64,000 nucleotides of DNA from positions 39,642 through 103,641 of the forward strand of contig NZ_CAKKMV010000019.1 of NCBI RefSeq assembly GCF_918697865.1. Direction: 5' to 3'. This stretch comes from Massilia sp. Bi118. GTDB taxonomy: Bacteria > Pseudomonadota > Gammaproteobacteria > Burkholderiales > Burkholderiaceae_D. The translations under genes were made by a program, and so were the position numbers. Shown piece by piece: positions 41,714-51,023 of this stretch. The notes beneath the pieces are model-generated. The model did not search any database, was not told the origin of the DNA, and worked only from the letters and a program-made list of their open reading frames with translations. Numbering within the stretch: the stretch's first letter is position 1; every line of letters begins with the position of its first letter.

Positions 41714-43114
41714 TCAGATCCAATACTCCCCCAGCCGCGCCGCCCACTCCCGTATCCTGTCCATCCACGGCCGGTGCTTCCACCGCTCCAGCGTCACTTC
41801 CTTGGAATCCCGCAAATCCTCATTGAAGGCGCTCTCCATCGCCAGCCCAAAGGCCGGATCCATCACCACCACGTTCAACTCATAATTGTGCAGGAAGCTG
41901 CGGCGGTCGATATTGGCGGAGCCGATGGTCGACCAGGCGCCGTCGATCACGGCCGTCTTCGCGTGCAGCACCGCCACCTGCAGCTCGAAGATCTTCACGC
42001 CGGACCTCAAGAGCTGGTCATAGAAGCCCTGGCCGGCGTAGCGGATCATGCTGTGGTCGGACACGCCGGGCAGCACCAGCCTGACGTCCACGCCGCGGCG
42101 GGCGGCGGCGGCGAGGGCGTCGACGATCTGCTGGTCGGGCACGAAGTAGGCGGAGGTGATATGGATGCTCTTCTTCGCTTCCTGGATGGCGACCACCAGC
42201 GCCTTGTAGATGTCCGAGTCGCCTGCCGGATTGCCGGCCAGGACGCGGATCAATTTGTCTCCGGCGGCGCTCAGGGTGGGGAAGTACTCGGCCTTCGGCA
42301 GTTCGCCGCCTTCCTGCTGCACCCACAGGTTCACGAAGGACCACTGCAGCGGCGCGACGGCCGGGCCCTCGATCTTGACGTGGGTGTCGCGCCAGCCGAC
42401 CTTGGCGCCGTCCGCGGTCTCCTTCTTGAATTTCGAGCGGAACAGCGAGCTGTTGGCATAGGTCGAGCTGATGTTGATGCCGCCGGTGAAGGCGACGCGG
42501 CCGTCGACTACCATCAGCTTGCGGTGGTTGCGGTTGTTCAGGTCCCAGTTGCCCTTGGCCTTGGCCGGATTGACCGGGTTGAAGATCAGGACCCGGATGC
42601 CGGCCGCGCGCATGCGCTCGAAGAAGGCGGCCGGGGTGGCGATCGCGCCGACCGCGTCGACCATGATGTTGACCGCCACGCCCTGGCGCTGCTTCTCGAT
42701 CAGCACGTCGGCGAATTCGTTGCCGACCTGGTCCTGGTCGAAGATATAGGTCTCGAGGTTGATCGAGCTGGTGGCGGCGCGCGCCGCGGCCATCATCTCG
42801 CGCATGGTGGCGGGGCCGTCGAACAGCAGGGTCACGCGGTTGCCGGCGATGAGCGGCACCCCGGTCGCCTGTTCCTCCAGCAGCGCCATCGATTTCAGAT
42901 CGGTCGAGGCGTTGGCCCAGCGCTTCGACACCAGCGCCGACACCTGCCTCGGCGCCAGCGTGCCTTTCGTGCCGGCGACGGTGGGCGTGGCCTTGTTCGG
43001 TGCGACCGGGTCGACTTCGGGCAGGGACTTGCAGGCGATCAGGGTCAGCCCCACACAAAGGGCGGCGATCCAGGATTGCCAGGCCAGCCGGGTTTTCTTG
43101 GGGGGAGAGCTCAT
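41714..43114 (-). CDS. Lipoprotein phospholipase D / cardiolipin synthase-like
   Basis: 466 aa from ATG 43114. A lipoprotein signal (WIAALCVGLTLIAC) precedes two HKD domains: NHRKLMVVDGRVAFTGGIN and LHAKTAVIDGAWSTIGSANID. Such proteins join or exchange phospholipid headgroups (cardiolipin synthase) or hydrolyse phosphodiesters. The start overlaps the stop of the upstream membrane-protein gene (ATGA), so the two are translationally coupled. The lipid-active neighbours on the other side of the REP pair reinforce a membrane-lipid theme. Confidence 0.88.
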   Translation of the reverse strand: MSSPPKKTRLAWQSWIAALCVGLTLIACKSLPEVDPVAPNKATPTVAGTKGTLAPRQVSALVSKRWANASTDLKSMALLEEQATGVPLIAGNRVTLLFDGPATMREMMAAARAATSSINLETYIFDQDQVGNEFADVLIEKQRQGVAVNIMVDAVGAIATPAAFFERMRAAGIRVLIFNPVNPAKAKGNWDLNNRNHRKLMVVDGRVAFTGGINISSTYANSSLFRSKFKKETADGAKVGWRDTHVKIEGPAVAPLQWSFVNLWVQQEGGELPKAEYFPTLSAAGDKLIRVLAGNPAGDSDIYKALVVAIQEAKKSIHITSAYFVPDQQIVDALAAAARRGVDVRLVLPGVSDHSMIRYAGQGFYDQLLRSGVKIFELQVAVLHAKTAVIDGAWSTIGSANIDRRSFLHNYELNVVVMDPAFGLAMESAFNEDLRDSKEVTLERWKHRPWMDRIREWAARLGEYWI

Positions 43115-45210
43115 TCGACACCTTTTGGTTGTTCGCTCAGAAAATCGGCTTTCGGGCCGATGAAGAAGTCCAGCGGCGCCATGCGCAGGCGCCGGCCCAG
43201 CGCACGCAGCAGCGCGAAGCCGTGGTAGAAGCGGATCTTGCGGGCGCGCAGTGCAACCCACAGCGCCAGCCCGAAGCTGACCAGCAGATTGACCATGGCG
43301 ATCAGGGCGATGCCCAGCAGGGTGATGCCGACGGTCTCCAGGTCGACGTTATAGTCGAGGCCGACGAAGCCGATCGCGAAGTTGGCCGAGGAGAAGGTCA
43401 CGTGGCGCACGTCGAGCGGAAGGCCGAGCAGGAAGCCGACCATGGCCGTGGTCCCCATCAGGAGACCGAAGACCGCATTGCCCATCAGGCCGCCGAGATT
43501 GTCCTCGACGTAGCGGCCGAAGCGCGCCAGGCGGTCCTTGCCCAGCAGGCGCCGCAGCGTGTGCAGCTGCTGCACGCGCAGGGACATGCGGGTATATAAA
43601 GCCTTGTTGTCGTAATAGCCGGACACCAGGCCGGAGACGAACAGCCAGACGCCGGCGATGGCCGCATGCAGCAGGGCCAGCGATTGCCAGGGGTGGCTGT
43701 CTTCGATCAGGTGGCGGGCCTTGAACACATTGACCAGGTGGTGGCCGGTCAGGTACCAGTAGCCGAGCGCCAGCAGGAAGGAGATCGGGATCACGGTGGC
43801 CAGGTTGCCCAGCACCGCCGCCACCTGGGTGCGGAACACCTTGTTGACCAGGGCCGCCATGCTGTCGGCGTCGGCCTGTCTGTACCTGCTGCTTTTCTGG
43901 TCGCTTTCGTGCAAAGCGGCGGCGATGCGCGCGGCCGTCATCGCCGGCTGCTTGGTGGCGACCGTAAAGTGCAGCACGTGGATCAGCATGAAGCCGAACG
44001 CGTAGTTCATGCTGTACAGGGCGGCTTCGATCAGCGGCGCGCGGTGCATGTAGGACATCAGGATCTTGATGACCGCCATGACGCTGATGATGAAGCCGGC
44101 GCCGGCCGCGGCGTTGAACATCTGGCGCAGCGCGCTGCGCTCCTCGGCGATGTAATGCTCGCCGGTGCGGCTGGCGTTTTCCGTGACGTTCCGCGCCAGC
44201 AGGTCGATGTTGTCGCGCACCAGGCCGCGCACCTGGTACTTGGTGTTGTGGGCTTCGGCCAGCTCCTGGGCGAGGTCGATCGCGGCGGCGCGGCGCGGCG
44301 AGATCGTCGGCTCGGCCGGCGGCGTGGATTCGATGGCCAGCGCAAGCAGGTCGACCGTCGGCGCGGCCGGCAGCTCGCCGCTGGTATCGACCAGGAACAG
44401 GAGCTTACGCAGGCGGTCGACGCTCTGGGTGATCGCCAGCAGCAGATAAGTGAGGGAGACGCTGGTGCCGGCCGCGAGCGCGCGCCGCCTGACTTTCAGC
44501 ACCACCTCTTCGCACTGGTCGAGCATCACCAGCAGGTGGCGCGCGTCTTCCATGCGATCGAGTTCGCCGGCCAGCAGGCGGCCGTACTGGTCGAGGTAGT
44601 TGTTGGCCTCGATGTTCTGCATCAGGAAGGGCGAGTCGACTTCCTCGATTTCCATGTGGGCGTGGATCAGCTTCGGTTCCAGTCCCAGCGCGCAGACGCG
44701 GCAGGAGAGGGTGCGGATCGCGTCCAGCAGGCCGAGCAGGGTGACGTGGCGGGCGCGGTCCGGGGTCGCGTCAAGCGGCGGCGGGGCGTTCGAGACGGTG
44801 TCGAACAGCTCCAGCCAGTCGGCGTTCGGCACCGCCCGGATCCACAGGTAATCGTCTTCGCGGCACAGCAGTCGGTCGAAGGTATCGGAGAGGTAGATCT
44901 CGTCGAGGGCCGGCGGCAGCATGCGGTAGGCGATGCGCTTTTTCAGCTCCGTGAAGAAACCGTCGTTCGACAGGATGCCGACGTCCGAGTACAGGCTGGT
45001 GTGGCGGCGTGTTTCGAGCAGGGTGGTGATGTAGCGGCGCAGGGCCCAGGCGTGGGCGGGATCGCCCTTCAGCAGCTGGGTCAGGGTGCGCACCTGGGCG
45101 CGCGCATAGGCGGCGTCCGGCGCGCGGCGCGGGCGGAGCTTGTCGACCAGGTCGACCAGCAGGTCGATGCGGTCGCTGTCGGGATCGAGGCGTTCAAGGA
45201 TGTCGAGCAT
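43111..45210 (-). CDS. Gcr-type 'site-specific recombinase' family membrane protein
   Basis: About 699 aa from ATG 45210; a GTG at 45234 is the alternative start. The N-terminal half is soluble and helical (LERLDPDSDRIDLLVDLVDKLRPRR). The C-terminal half carries several transmembrane helices (FIISVMAVIKILMSY, VIPISFLLALGYWYL, LLHAAIAGVWLFVSGLVSG, FGLLMGTTAMVGFLLGL). It matches the SpecificRecomb family, whose 'recombinase' name is historical; no recombinase catalytic motif is visible. It is coupled to the phospholipase D gene by ATGA, so a role in membrane maintenance is more likely. Confidence 0.8.
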   Translation of the reverse strand: MLDILERLDPDSDRIDLLVDLVDKLRPRRAPDAAYARAQVRTLTQLLKGDPAHAWALRRYITTLLETRRHTSLYSDVGILSNDGFFTELKKRIAYRMLPPALDEIYLSDTFDRLLCREDDYLWIRAVPNADWLELFDTVSNAPPPLDATPDRARHVTLLGLLDAIRTLSCRVCALGLEPKLIHAHMEIEEVDSPFLMQNIEANNYLDQYGRLLAGELDRMEDARHLLVMLDQCEEVVLKVRRRALAAGTSVSLTYLLLAITQSVDRLRKLLFLVDTSGELPAAPTVDLLALAIESTPPAEPTISPRRAAAIDLAQELAEAHNTKYQVRGLVRDNIDLLARNVTENASRTGEHYIAEERSALRQMFNAAAGAGFIISVMAVIKILMSYMHRAPLIEAALYSMNYAFGFMLIHVLHFTVATKQPAMTAARIAAALHESDQKSSRYRQADADSMAALVNKVFRTQVAAVLGNLATVIPISFLLALGYWYLTGHHLVNVFKARHLIEDSHPWQSLALLHAAIAGVWLFVSGLVSGYYDNKALYTRMSLRVQQLHTLRRLLGKDRLARFGRYVEDNLGGLMGNAVFGLLMGTTAMVGFLLGLPLDVRHVTFSSANFAIGFVGLDYNVDLETVGITLLGIALIAMVNLLVSFGLALWVALRARKIRFYHGFALLRALGRRLRMAPLDFFIGPKADFLSEQPKGVE

Positions 45211-45330
45211 AAAAGCTAGTGTACTCGCGGACACCCCTGCGCTGTGTACGCCACCGAACTGAGCGGGGCCGGGCGCTGCGGTGGCGCGCCTGCCGGGTTA
45301 CACTGATGGAGTCCACATAGGGAGAAAAAG

Positions 45331-46167
45331 ATGTATCTGACTTACTATAACGGCGAATGGGCCGAAGGGAATACGCCGCTGTTCGGCGCCATGGACCACA
45401 GCGTGTGGCTGGGCTCGTCCGTGTTCGACGGTGCGCGCGCCCTGCGCGGCCACCTGCCGGACCTGCGCCCGCACCTGCAGCGCGTGATCGACTCGGCCGA
45501 GAAGCTGGGCCTGACCTGTCCGCTGTCGGTGGACCAGATGGAAGCGCTGGTGCGCGAAGGCGTGGCGCGGTTCCCGCTTGACGCCGAGCTATATATCCGT
45601 CCGCTGGTGTTCGCGTCCGAGGGCTTCCTGATCCCGGTGCCTGAGAAGGCCGGCTTCGCGCTGACCCTGTTCGACGCGCCGCTGCCGCCTTTCGCCGGCT
45701 TCTCGGCCTGCCTGTCGGACCTGCACCGCCCGCAGCCGACCATGGCGCCGACCGACGCCAAGGCCTCGGCCCTGTACGCCAACACCGCCCGCGCCCTGCG
45801 CGACGCCCGTGCCCGCGGCTTCGACAATGCCATCATGCTCGACCTGGCCGGCAACGTGGCCGAGTTCGCGTCCTCGAACCTGTTCCTGGTCACCGCGGAT
45901 GGCGCAGTGGTCACGCCGGCCTTGAACGGCACCTTCCTGGCCGGCATCACCCGCGCCCGCGTGATCGCGCTGCTGACGGAGGCAGGCGTGACGGTCGAAG
46001 AACGCACCGTATCCCCGGACGAGCTGGAAACGGCCCGCGAAATATTCAGCACCGGCAACTACGGCAAAGTCACACCCTGCGTCCGCTACCAGTCGCGCGA
46101 ACTGCCGGCCGGTCCGGTAGCAAAACAAGCACGTGACCTCTACATGGCCTACACCGAAACCACCTGA
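45331..46167 (+). CDS. Class IV aminotransferase (branched-chain type)
   Basis: A 278-aa PLP enzyme, fold type IV (MYLTYYNGEWAEGNTPLFGAMD; VFDGARALRG). The probable Schiff-base lysine is Lys144 (TDAKASALYAN), followed by EFASSNLFLV and TGNYGKVTPCVRY. It transfers the amino group of branched-chain or D-amino acids; the closest family label is branched-chain aminotransferase (ilvE-like). An AGGGAG site precedes the start. It is a single gene, divergent from the Gcr-type gene. Confidence 0.85.
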   Translation: MYLTYYNGEWAEGNTPLFGAMDHSVWLGSSVFDGARALRGHLPDLRPHLQRVIDSAEKLGLTCPLSVDQMEALVREGVARFPLDAELYIRPLVFASEGFLIPVPEKAGFALTLFDAPLPPFAGFSACLSDLHRPQPTMAPTDAKASALYANTARALRDARARGFDNAIMLDLAGNVAEFASSNLFLVTADGAVVTPALNGTFLAGITRARVIALLTEAGVTVEERTVSPDELETAREIFSTGNYGKVTPCVRYQSRELPAGPVAKQARDLYMAYTETT

Positions 46168-46173
46168 GCCAAT

Positions 46174-46377
46174 AATTCGGGGTCAGAGCACATTTCGCTG
46201 TAAATTCGGGGTCAGAGCACTTTTTTGATCAATTGATTTGCAGCGAACTGTTTGTGTTGGGAGCGCGAACGCCCCGCATCGGGCCGCGGCAGCCGGCGCG
46301 GCTTTTGAAGTTGGGAGATTTCCTCAAAAAGTGCTCTGACCCCGAATTAAATCGAAAAAGTGCTCTGACCCCGAATT
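46174..46377. repeat. Four copies of AATTCGGGGTCAGAGCAC, two per orientation
   Basis: Direct copies at 46174-46191 and 46203-46220 face inverted copies at 46331-46348 and 46360-46377, enclosing ~110 bp with no gene. The layout is that of a mobile palindromic element. Such sequences often flank REP-associated transposase (RAYT) genes; here the transposase is absent. Confidence 0.8.
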
Positions 46378-46380
46378 AAA

Positions 46381-46417
46381 TAAAAAAAGCCGGGATCGGC
46401 TTGCGCCAGTCCCGGCT
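46381..46417 (-). terminator. Terminator of the DUF3617 gene
   Basis: On the minus strand AGCCGGGA (46410-46417) pairs with TCCCGGCT (46388-46395), followed by a run of T. Confidence 0.85.
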
Positions 46418-46441
46418 GAAATCCCGTGGGGGTCGTTGCTG

Positions 46442-47005
46442 CTACTTCGCTTGCGGGATACCGATTGGACGGAGGGTGCCGCAGTCGGCGCTCAGCCATT
46501 TGCCGGCGACGTCCATGTCCACGACCTGTTGCTTGCCGTCGTCCGTGCCCTTGATGTGCATTTTGGCGCGGTAGCTGGTGTCGCTGTCCAGGGTCATTTC
46601 GCCTTCGCCGCTGGTGGGCGGCCTGCTGCAGCTGAAGACGATCTTCATCTTGCTGGCGGACTGCTGGGTGACTTTCTGCTTGCAGTCGCCTTCCTGCACC
46701 GGGAATTCCTTCCGCTGGATCATTTCCTTCGTCATGCACATGCGCGTCGTCAGCGCGCCGCCGGCGCCGATGTTCATCTGCACGCCGTTGCGTTCCATCA
46801 TTTGCTGCATGGCTTTGCGCTGTTCCGGCGGCATGCTGGCCAGCTGTTTCTGCATCTCGGCCATGGCCGACTGCATCTGGCCACCGCCGGAGCTGACCGT
46901 GTTGCTCAGCTCCCAGAGCCCCGGCTTCATGGTCTGGGCGCCGGCCGGCAGGGCCGCGCAGGCCAGGACAATCGCGCCGGACAAGACGGCAAGGGTATTC
47001 ATCAT
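46442..47005 (-). CDS. DUF3617 family periplasmic protein
   Basis: A 187-aa protein with signal peptide (VLSGAIVLACAALPAGA). The DUF3617 features are KPGLWELSN at the mature start, a conserved MCMTKEM motif, cysteines at ~90, 107, 125 and 175, and the C-terminal GKWLSADCG. The function of this widespread family is unknown. The Met/Gln-rich helix (QMQSAMAEMQKQLASMPPEQ) is a common feature. It is followed by its own terminator. Confidence 0.85.
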   Translation of the reverse strand: MMNTLAVLSGAIVLACAALPAGAQTMKPGLWELSNTVSSGGGQMQSAMAEMQKQLASMPPEQRKAMQQMMERNGVQMNIGAGGALTTRMCMTKEMIQRKEFPVQEGDCKQKVTQQSASKMKIVFSCSRPPTSGEGEMTLDSDTSYRAKMHIKGTDDGKQQVVDMDVAGKWLSADCGTLRPIGIPQAK

Positions 47006-47086
47006 GGGGATGTTCTCCTGTAATGGGATGCATTGTGGCGGACGCGCCGGTTCCCCGGCAGCACCACCGATGGGGGGAAAGAAGAC

Positions 47087-47680
47087 TCAGGAGGCTTCGT
47101 GCCGGCCCAGTACCCGGCGCTCCAGGTGCAGCAGGAGCAGCACGGTCTTGGCGTCGATAATGCCACCGGTGTCGATCAGCGCCAGCGCATCGTCGAAGTC
47201 CATTTCGACCACTTCGATGTCTTCGCCTTCCTCGGGCTTGCCGCCGCCCTCGCCACTGCGCCGCGAAGGATCGTATTCGGCCACGAACAAATGGATGCGC
47301 TCGGTCAGCGAACCCGGGCTGACGAACAGCTGCATGACCGGGTCGACATGCCCGATCTCGTAGCCGGTTTCTTCCCGCGCCTCGGCAATGACCCGGTCGG
47401 CAGGTGCGGCGCCCTCCAGCACGCCGGCGGCCGCCTCCAGCAGGAAACCGTCGCTGCCATTCAAGAACGCCCCCAGCCGGAACTGGCGTGTCAGCACCAC
47501 CGTGCGGCGCTCGCGGTTGTACAGCAGCACGGCGGCGCCGGAGGCCGCGTCGTAGACTTCGCGCTCCTGTTCCTGCCGGCCGCCGTCGCTGCGCAGCTGT
47601 TCGTACTTCACTTTCTTCAGCGGATAGTAGTCGTCCGCGAGCACCGTCTCGCCAACGATGCGGATCTTCTCTTCAGCCAT
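47087..47680 (-). CDS. nudK: Nudix hydrolase, GDP-mannose pyrophosphatase type
   Basis: 197 aa from ATG 47680. The Nudix box lies at residues 86-110 (GVLEGAAPADRVIAEAREET) and, as in E. coli NudK, lacks the glutamate of the GX5E part. Regions flanking it match NudK well: GAAVLLYNRERRTVVLTRQF, FVSPGSLTERIHLF and GEDIEVVEMDF. The expected activity is hydrolysis of GDP-mannose and similar nucleotide sugars. It is a single gene between DUF3617 and the TonB receptor. Confidence 0.82.
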   Translation of the reverse strand: MAEEKIRIVGETVLADDYYPLKKVKYEQLRSDGGRQEQEREVYDAASGAAVLLYNRERRTVVLTRQFRLGAFLNGSDGFLLEAAAGVLEGAAPADRVIAEAREETGYEIGHVDPVMQLFVSPGSLTERIHLFVAEYDPSRRSGEGGGKPEEGEDIEVVEMDFDDALALIDTGGIIDAKTVLLLLHLERRVLGRHEAS

Positions 47681-47724
47681 GTAAGCTCCCGGTAAAAGCG
47701 TCAGCCGAGCATACACCGCAGGAA

Positions 47725-47759
47725 TGAAAAAAGCCGCCCGGCTTGCGCGGGGCGGCTTT
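47725..47759 (-). terminator. Terminator of the large TonB receptor gene
   Basis: AAAGCCGCCC (47730-47739) pairs with GGGCGGCTTT (47750-47759); on the minus strand TTTTTTC follows. Confidence 0.88.
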
Positions 47760-47784
47760 CACTCATACGGGGTTCAGACAGCGA

Positions 47785-50640
47785 TTACTTGAACTTGTAC
47801 GAAGCGGTCAGGCGGAAGTAGCGGCCCATACCGTTGTGCAGCTGGGTGTTGAAGCCTTCGTTCGGATAACGCGGATCGTAAGGCGCCTTGGTATCCAGCA
47901 GGTTCTTGATGTTGGCCGACAGGGTCCAGTTCTTGAAGCCGGTGTACGAGTACGACGCGCCGAAGGTCAGCCATTCGTCGACGTTGCAATCCGGGTTCGA
48001 GTACAGGTAGTTCGGCAGGCCGCCGGTCGACACGCCCTTCGGCACCGGCACGGTGTTGGTGCCGTAGTAGCAGAACGGAACCGGGTAGGTCGTGGTGTTG
48101 TCGGTACGGCGCATCAGCGAGACCGACGACACGTAGTCGGCCGACAGGGTTGCCGCGTGCTCGCCGCGGGTCCAGGTGGTGACCAGGTTCAGGCGGTGAC
48201 GCGGGATATCGCCCACCGAGGTCGCCCAGTCGGACAGGCCGCCGTTGGTGCCGACCACGTTGGTCGAGACTTCACCCGGACGCTCCGAACGCTTGTAGGT
48301 CAGCGCGTAGGTGTAGTTCAGGCGGGTCGACAGGCGGCCGTTCTCGCCCAGGTTCAGGCGGTGTGCGACTTCGAGGTCGATGCCCGAGGTGTCGGTCGAG
48401 CCCTGGTTCACGAAGGTGCGGTTGATCGCCAGCAGCTGGCCCGAATTCGGGATCACCTTGCCGGTCGCGTCGACCAGGTTGTTGCTGTCGCGGATCGCCA
48501 GGCCCGGGTACAGGTCCGGGTGCTCGGCCACGAAGGTTGCCGACAGCAGGGCGGTCTCGTTTTCCTTACGAATACGGTAGTAGTCGATCAGGATGTCGAG
48601 GTTCTTGGTCGCGTTGATGATCGAACCGAAGGAGTAGCTCTTCGAGGTTTCGTTCTTCAGGTTGGCGTTCGGGGTCGACATTGCCGAGATGCTGCGCGAG
48701 CAATCCAGCTTGTCCGCGCCCGGCAGCGGGTTCACGCCGTCCGGGCAACGGACCGGATCGACGAAGCCGTTGTTGAACGACTGCACGCCGCCCGGCGACA
48801 CCTGCGACAGCGCCGGTGCGCGGAAGCCCTTGGCGAACGAGCCGCGGAAGGTGATCTTGTCGGTGGCTTCCCACTTGGCGCCGACTTTCGGCACGAAGCT
48901 CTTCGCGGTCGGGTACTTGTCGTAGCGGCCGGCGAAGTCCATCTCGAAGGTCTTGGTGAACGGCGTACGCAGTTCGACGAAGCCCGACTTGACGATGCGG
49001 CGGCCGTCCATGACCGAGTTTGCCAGGCCGATGATGTTACCGGCAGCCAGTTCCGGATCCGAGTTCAGGCCGATCTTTTCCTGGCGGACTTCACCGCCGA
49101 AGGCGAAGCCGATGTCGCCGCCGGCCAGCTTGCCGAAGGTGGTCGAGGCCTTGGCGTCGATCTGGGCGACTTGCGAGAAGCCCAGGTTGTCGACGTCGCG
49201 GACCGCGTTCGGGTCGGCGATGGTCGCGGCGATGGTGCGGTTCTCGGTCACGATGCGGTCGACGACCGGACGGTACAGGTAGCCATGGCCCAGATCGTCA
49301 CGCTCGGTGCGGTTGTACAGGAAGCCGGTTTCCCAGTCGAAGGCGCCGGTGGTGCCCTTCAGGCCGGTCAGGAAGCGGTAGGCCTTGTTGACGTTCTCGC
49401 CGCTGGCGTCGGTGCCGGCGAAGCGGAACACGGCCGCTGCGCGGTAGCCGGTGAACGGGTTGTCCGGGTGGCCCGACGGCAGCAGCAGCTGGTAGCTGGT
49501 CGGCAGGCCGTTGACGCGGAACACGGTGGTCGGTGCGGTCGACGAGATGGTCTTCGGCAGGCCGACGTATTCGCGCTGGACGCGCGAGAAGCCGATTTCG
49601 GTGAACGACGTGACGCTGTCGCTGATCTTGAAGGTGACTTTCGACAGCAGGTTGACGTCGGTGCCCTTCGACTGCGCTTCGTAGTTGTCGTAGATGTCGT
49701 AGTTGCAGAACTGGCGGTTGTACAGCATCGAGCTGGAAGCGATGTTGTACTGCGGGCCGCCGGTGATGACGTTGCCCTGGCAGCCAGCGGTGCTGTTGAC
49801 GACGTACTTGCCGTTGGCGGCGCTGGTCGAGAAGTTGGCGGCGCCGGCGGTCAGTTCACGGAAGATGAACGGGTTGCCCGACGCGTAGCTGCCATAGCCG
49901 TTCAGACGGCTGTTGATCTTCGACAGCTGGTCCTTTTCGATGTCGTTGACATCCTTGATGCCGGTGTGGCCGCGCTTGGCGACGTCGAAGCTGATGAAGG
50001 CGTTGTAGCGGTCGGTTTCCAGGTCGCCGAAGCCGATCACGCCGTTGATGTTGTTACGGTTGAATTCGCCGTTGTCGTTGGCCGAGGTCGAGGCCGAGAT
50101 CTGCGCGCCCTGGTAGTCGTCCTTGGTGATGAAGTTGATCACGCCGGCGATCGCGTCGGAGCCGTACACGGCCGAAGCGCCATCCTTGAACACTTCGACG
50201 CGGGCGATGGCCGACACCGGGATGTTGTTCAGGTCATAGACGGTCGACTTGCCGTTGTTCGGGTCGGCGTAGGCCGAAGCGGCGATGCGGCGGCCGTTCA
50301 GCAGGATCAGGGTCGAGGACGAGCCCAGGCCGCGCAGCGAGGCGGTCGAAACGCCTTTCGAGAAGCCGCCGTCGGTGATGTCGTTCGAGGTGCCCGAGCC
50401 GAAAGCCGGGATGTTGTGCAGCAGTTCGGCAACGGTGTTGGCGCCGGTGGCGGTGATTTCCTTGGCGGTCATCACGGTGATCGGCGAGGAGTCTTCCTTG
50501 TCGGCGCGCTTGATGTTCGAGCCGGTCACGTAGACCTTCTGGGTCACGGGCTGCTCGGCCTGTGCGAATACGAAGCCTGGCGCTGCCAGGGTGAGGGCGA
50601 CAGCGAGGACGCTGTGCTTAACTGCGAATTGCTTAGTCAA
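47785..50640 (-). CDS. TonB-dependent receptor, 951 aa
   Basis: A 951-aa outer-membrane receptor with signal peptide (KHSVLAVALTLAAPGFVFA). The plug begins QKVYVTGSNIKRADKEDSSP and has NTVAELLHNIPAFG, SLRGLGSSSTLILLNGRR and ARVEVFKDGASAVYGSDAIA. The barrel ends YFRLTASYKFK. This clade (TonB box not obvious, long plug) is typical of carbohydrate or peptide uptake in Massilia, Xanthomonas and Caulobacter. No inner-membrane partner is adjacent. The frame is complete. Confidence 0.92.
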   Translation of the reverse strand: MTKQFAVKHSVLAVALTLAAPGFVFAQAEQPVTQKVYVTGSNIKRADKEDSSPITVMTAKEITATGANTVAELLHNIPAFGSGTSNDITDGGFSKGVSTASLRGLGSSSTLILLNGRRIAASAYADPNNGKSTVYDLNNIPVSAIARVEVFKDGASAVYGSDAIAGVINFITKDDYQGAQISASTSANDNGEFNRNNINGVIGFGDLETDRYNAFISFDVAKRGHTGIKDVNDIEKDQLSKINSRLNGYGSYASGNPFIFRELTAGAANFSTSAANGKYVVNSTAGCQGNVITGGPQYNIASSSMLYNRQFCNYDIYDNYEAQSKGTDVNLLSKVTFKISDSVTSFTEIGFSRVQREYVGLPKTISSTAPTTVFRVNGLPTSYQLLLPSGHPDNPFTGYRAAAVFRFAGTDASGENVNKAYRFLTGLKGTTGAFDWETGFLYNRTERDDLGHGYLYRPVVDRIVTENRTIAATIADPNAVRDVDNLGFSQVAQIDAKASTTFGKLAGGDIGFAFGGEVRQEKIGLNSDPELAAGNIIGLANSVMDGRRIVKSGFVELRTPFTKTFEMDFAGRYDKYPTAKSFVPKVGAKWEATDKITFRGSFAKGFRAPALSQVSPGGVQSFNNGFVDPVRCPDGVNPLPGADKLDCSRSISAMSTPNANLKNETSKSYSFGSIINATKNLDILIDYYRIRKENETALLSATFVAEHPDLYPGLAIRDSNNLVDATGKVIPNSGQLLAINRTFVNQGSTDTSGIDLEVAHRLNLGENGRLSTRLNYTYALTYKRSERPGEVSTNVVGTNGGLSDWATSVGDIPRHRLNLVTTWTRGEHAATLSADYVSSVSLMRRTDNTTTYPVPFCYYGTNTVPVPKGVSTGGLPNYLYSNPDCNVDEWLTFGASYSYTGFKNWTLSANIKNLLDTKAPYDPRYPNEGFNTQLHNGMGRYFRLTASYKFK

Positions 50641-51023
50641 AATCTCTCCAATGCTTTATCTCGAAGCCGGGGCTTCTCTTTGTCAACCTCGGCGGGTATA
50701 TATTCCTGCCAAGGGGGACGATCAAACCATTTCTGATGAGAAAAAGTCAAATTGGATACGTGATTTTGTGTGATCAATACAACGGGTATAAACAGCAGGA
50801 ATGGTGCTATGCAGAGGTGACAATATTTCTGTATATGCATAAGTAAAACTAATGCATACAAATGTACATGCCTTGAAGGTAATCCGGCGTCACCGATTTT
50901 GCTTGTGCCGAAGCGGGATTGCCGGTTTCGGGCGCGTCGTTGACGCTGCGCTGCAATAAGGCCGCAATTGTCACGCATACTCACCGGACGCCGCGCCGGG
51001 GGAGGGCGGCGCCCGGCGCTGCA
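50641..51023. other. Intergenic region, upstream of the TonB receptor
   Basis: No gene is convincing here. The part nearest the receptor (50690-50870) is AT-rich and must hold its promoter. The end near 50985-51020 is GC-rich with GCGCC/GGCGC repeats that can fold behind the OmpA gene but lack a T-run. Confidence 0.5.

Noticed and set aside
47743..50736. 997-aa plus-strand frame opposite the large TonB receptor
   Set aside because: The receptor on the minus strand has signal peptide, plug and barrel motifs; the plus frame is low-complexity Val/Arg/Gly-rich shadow.
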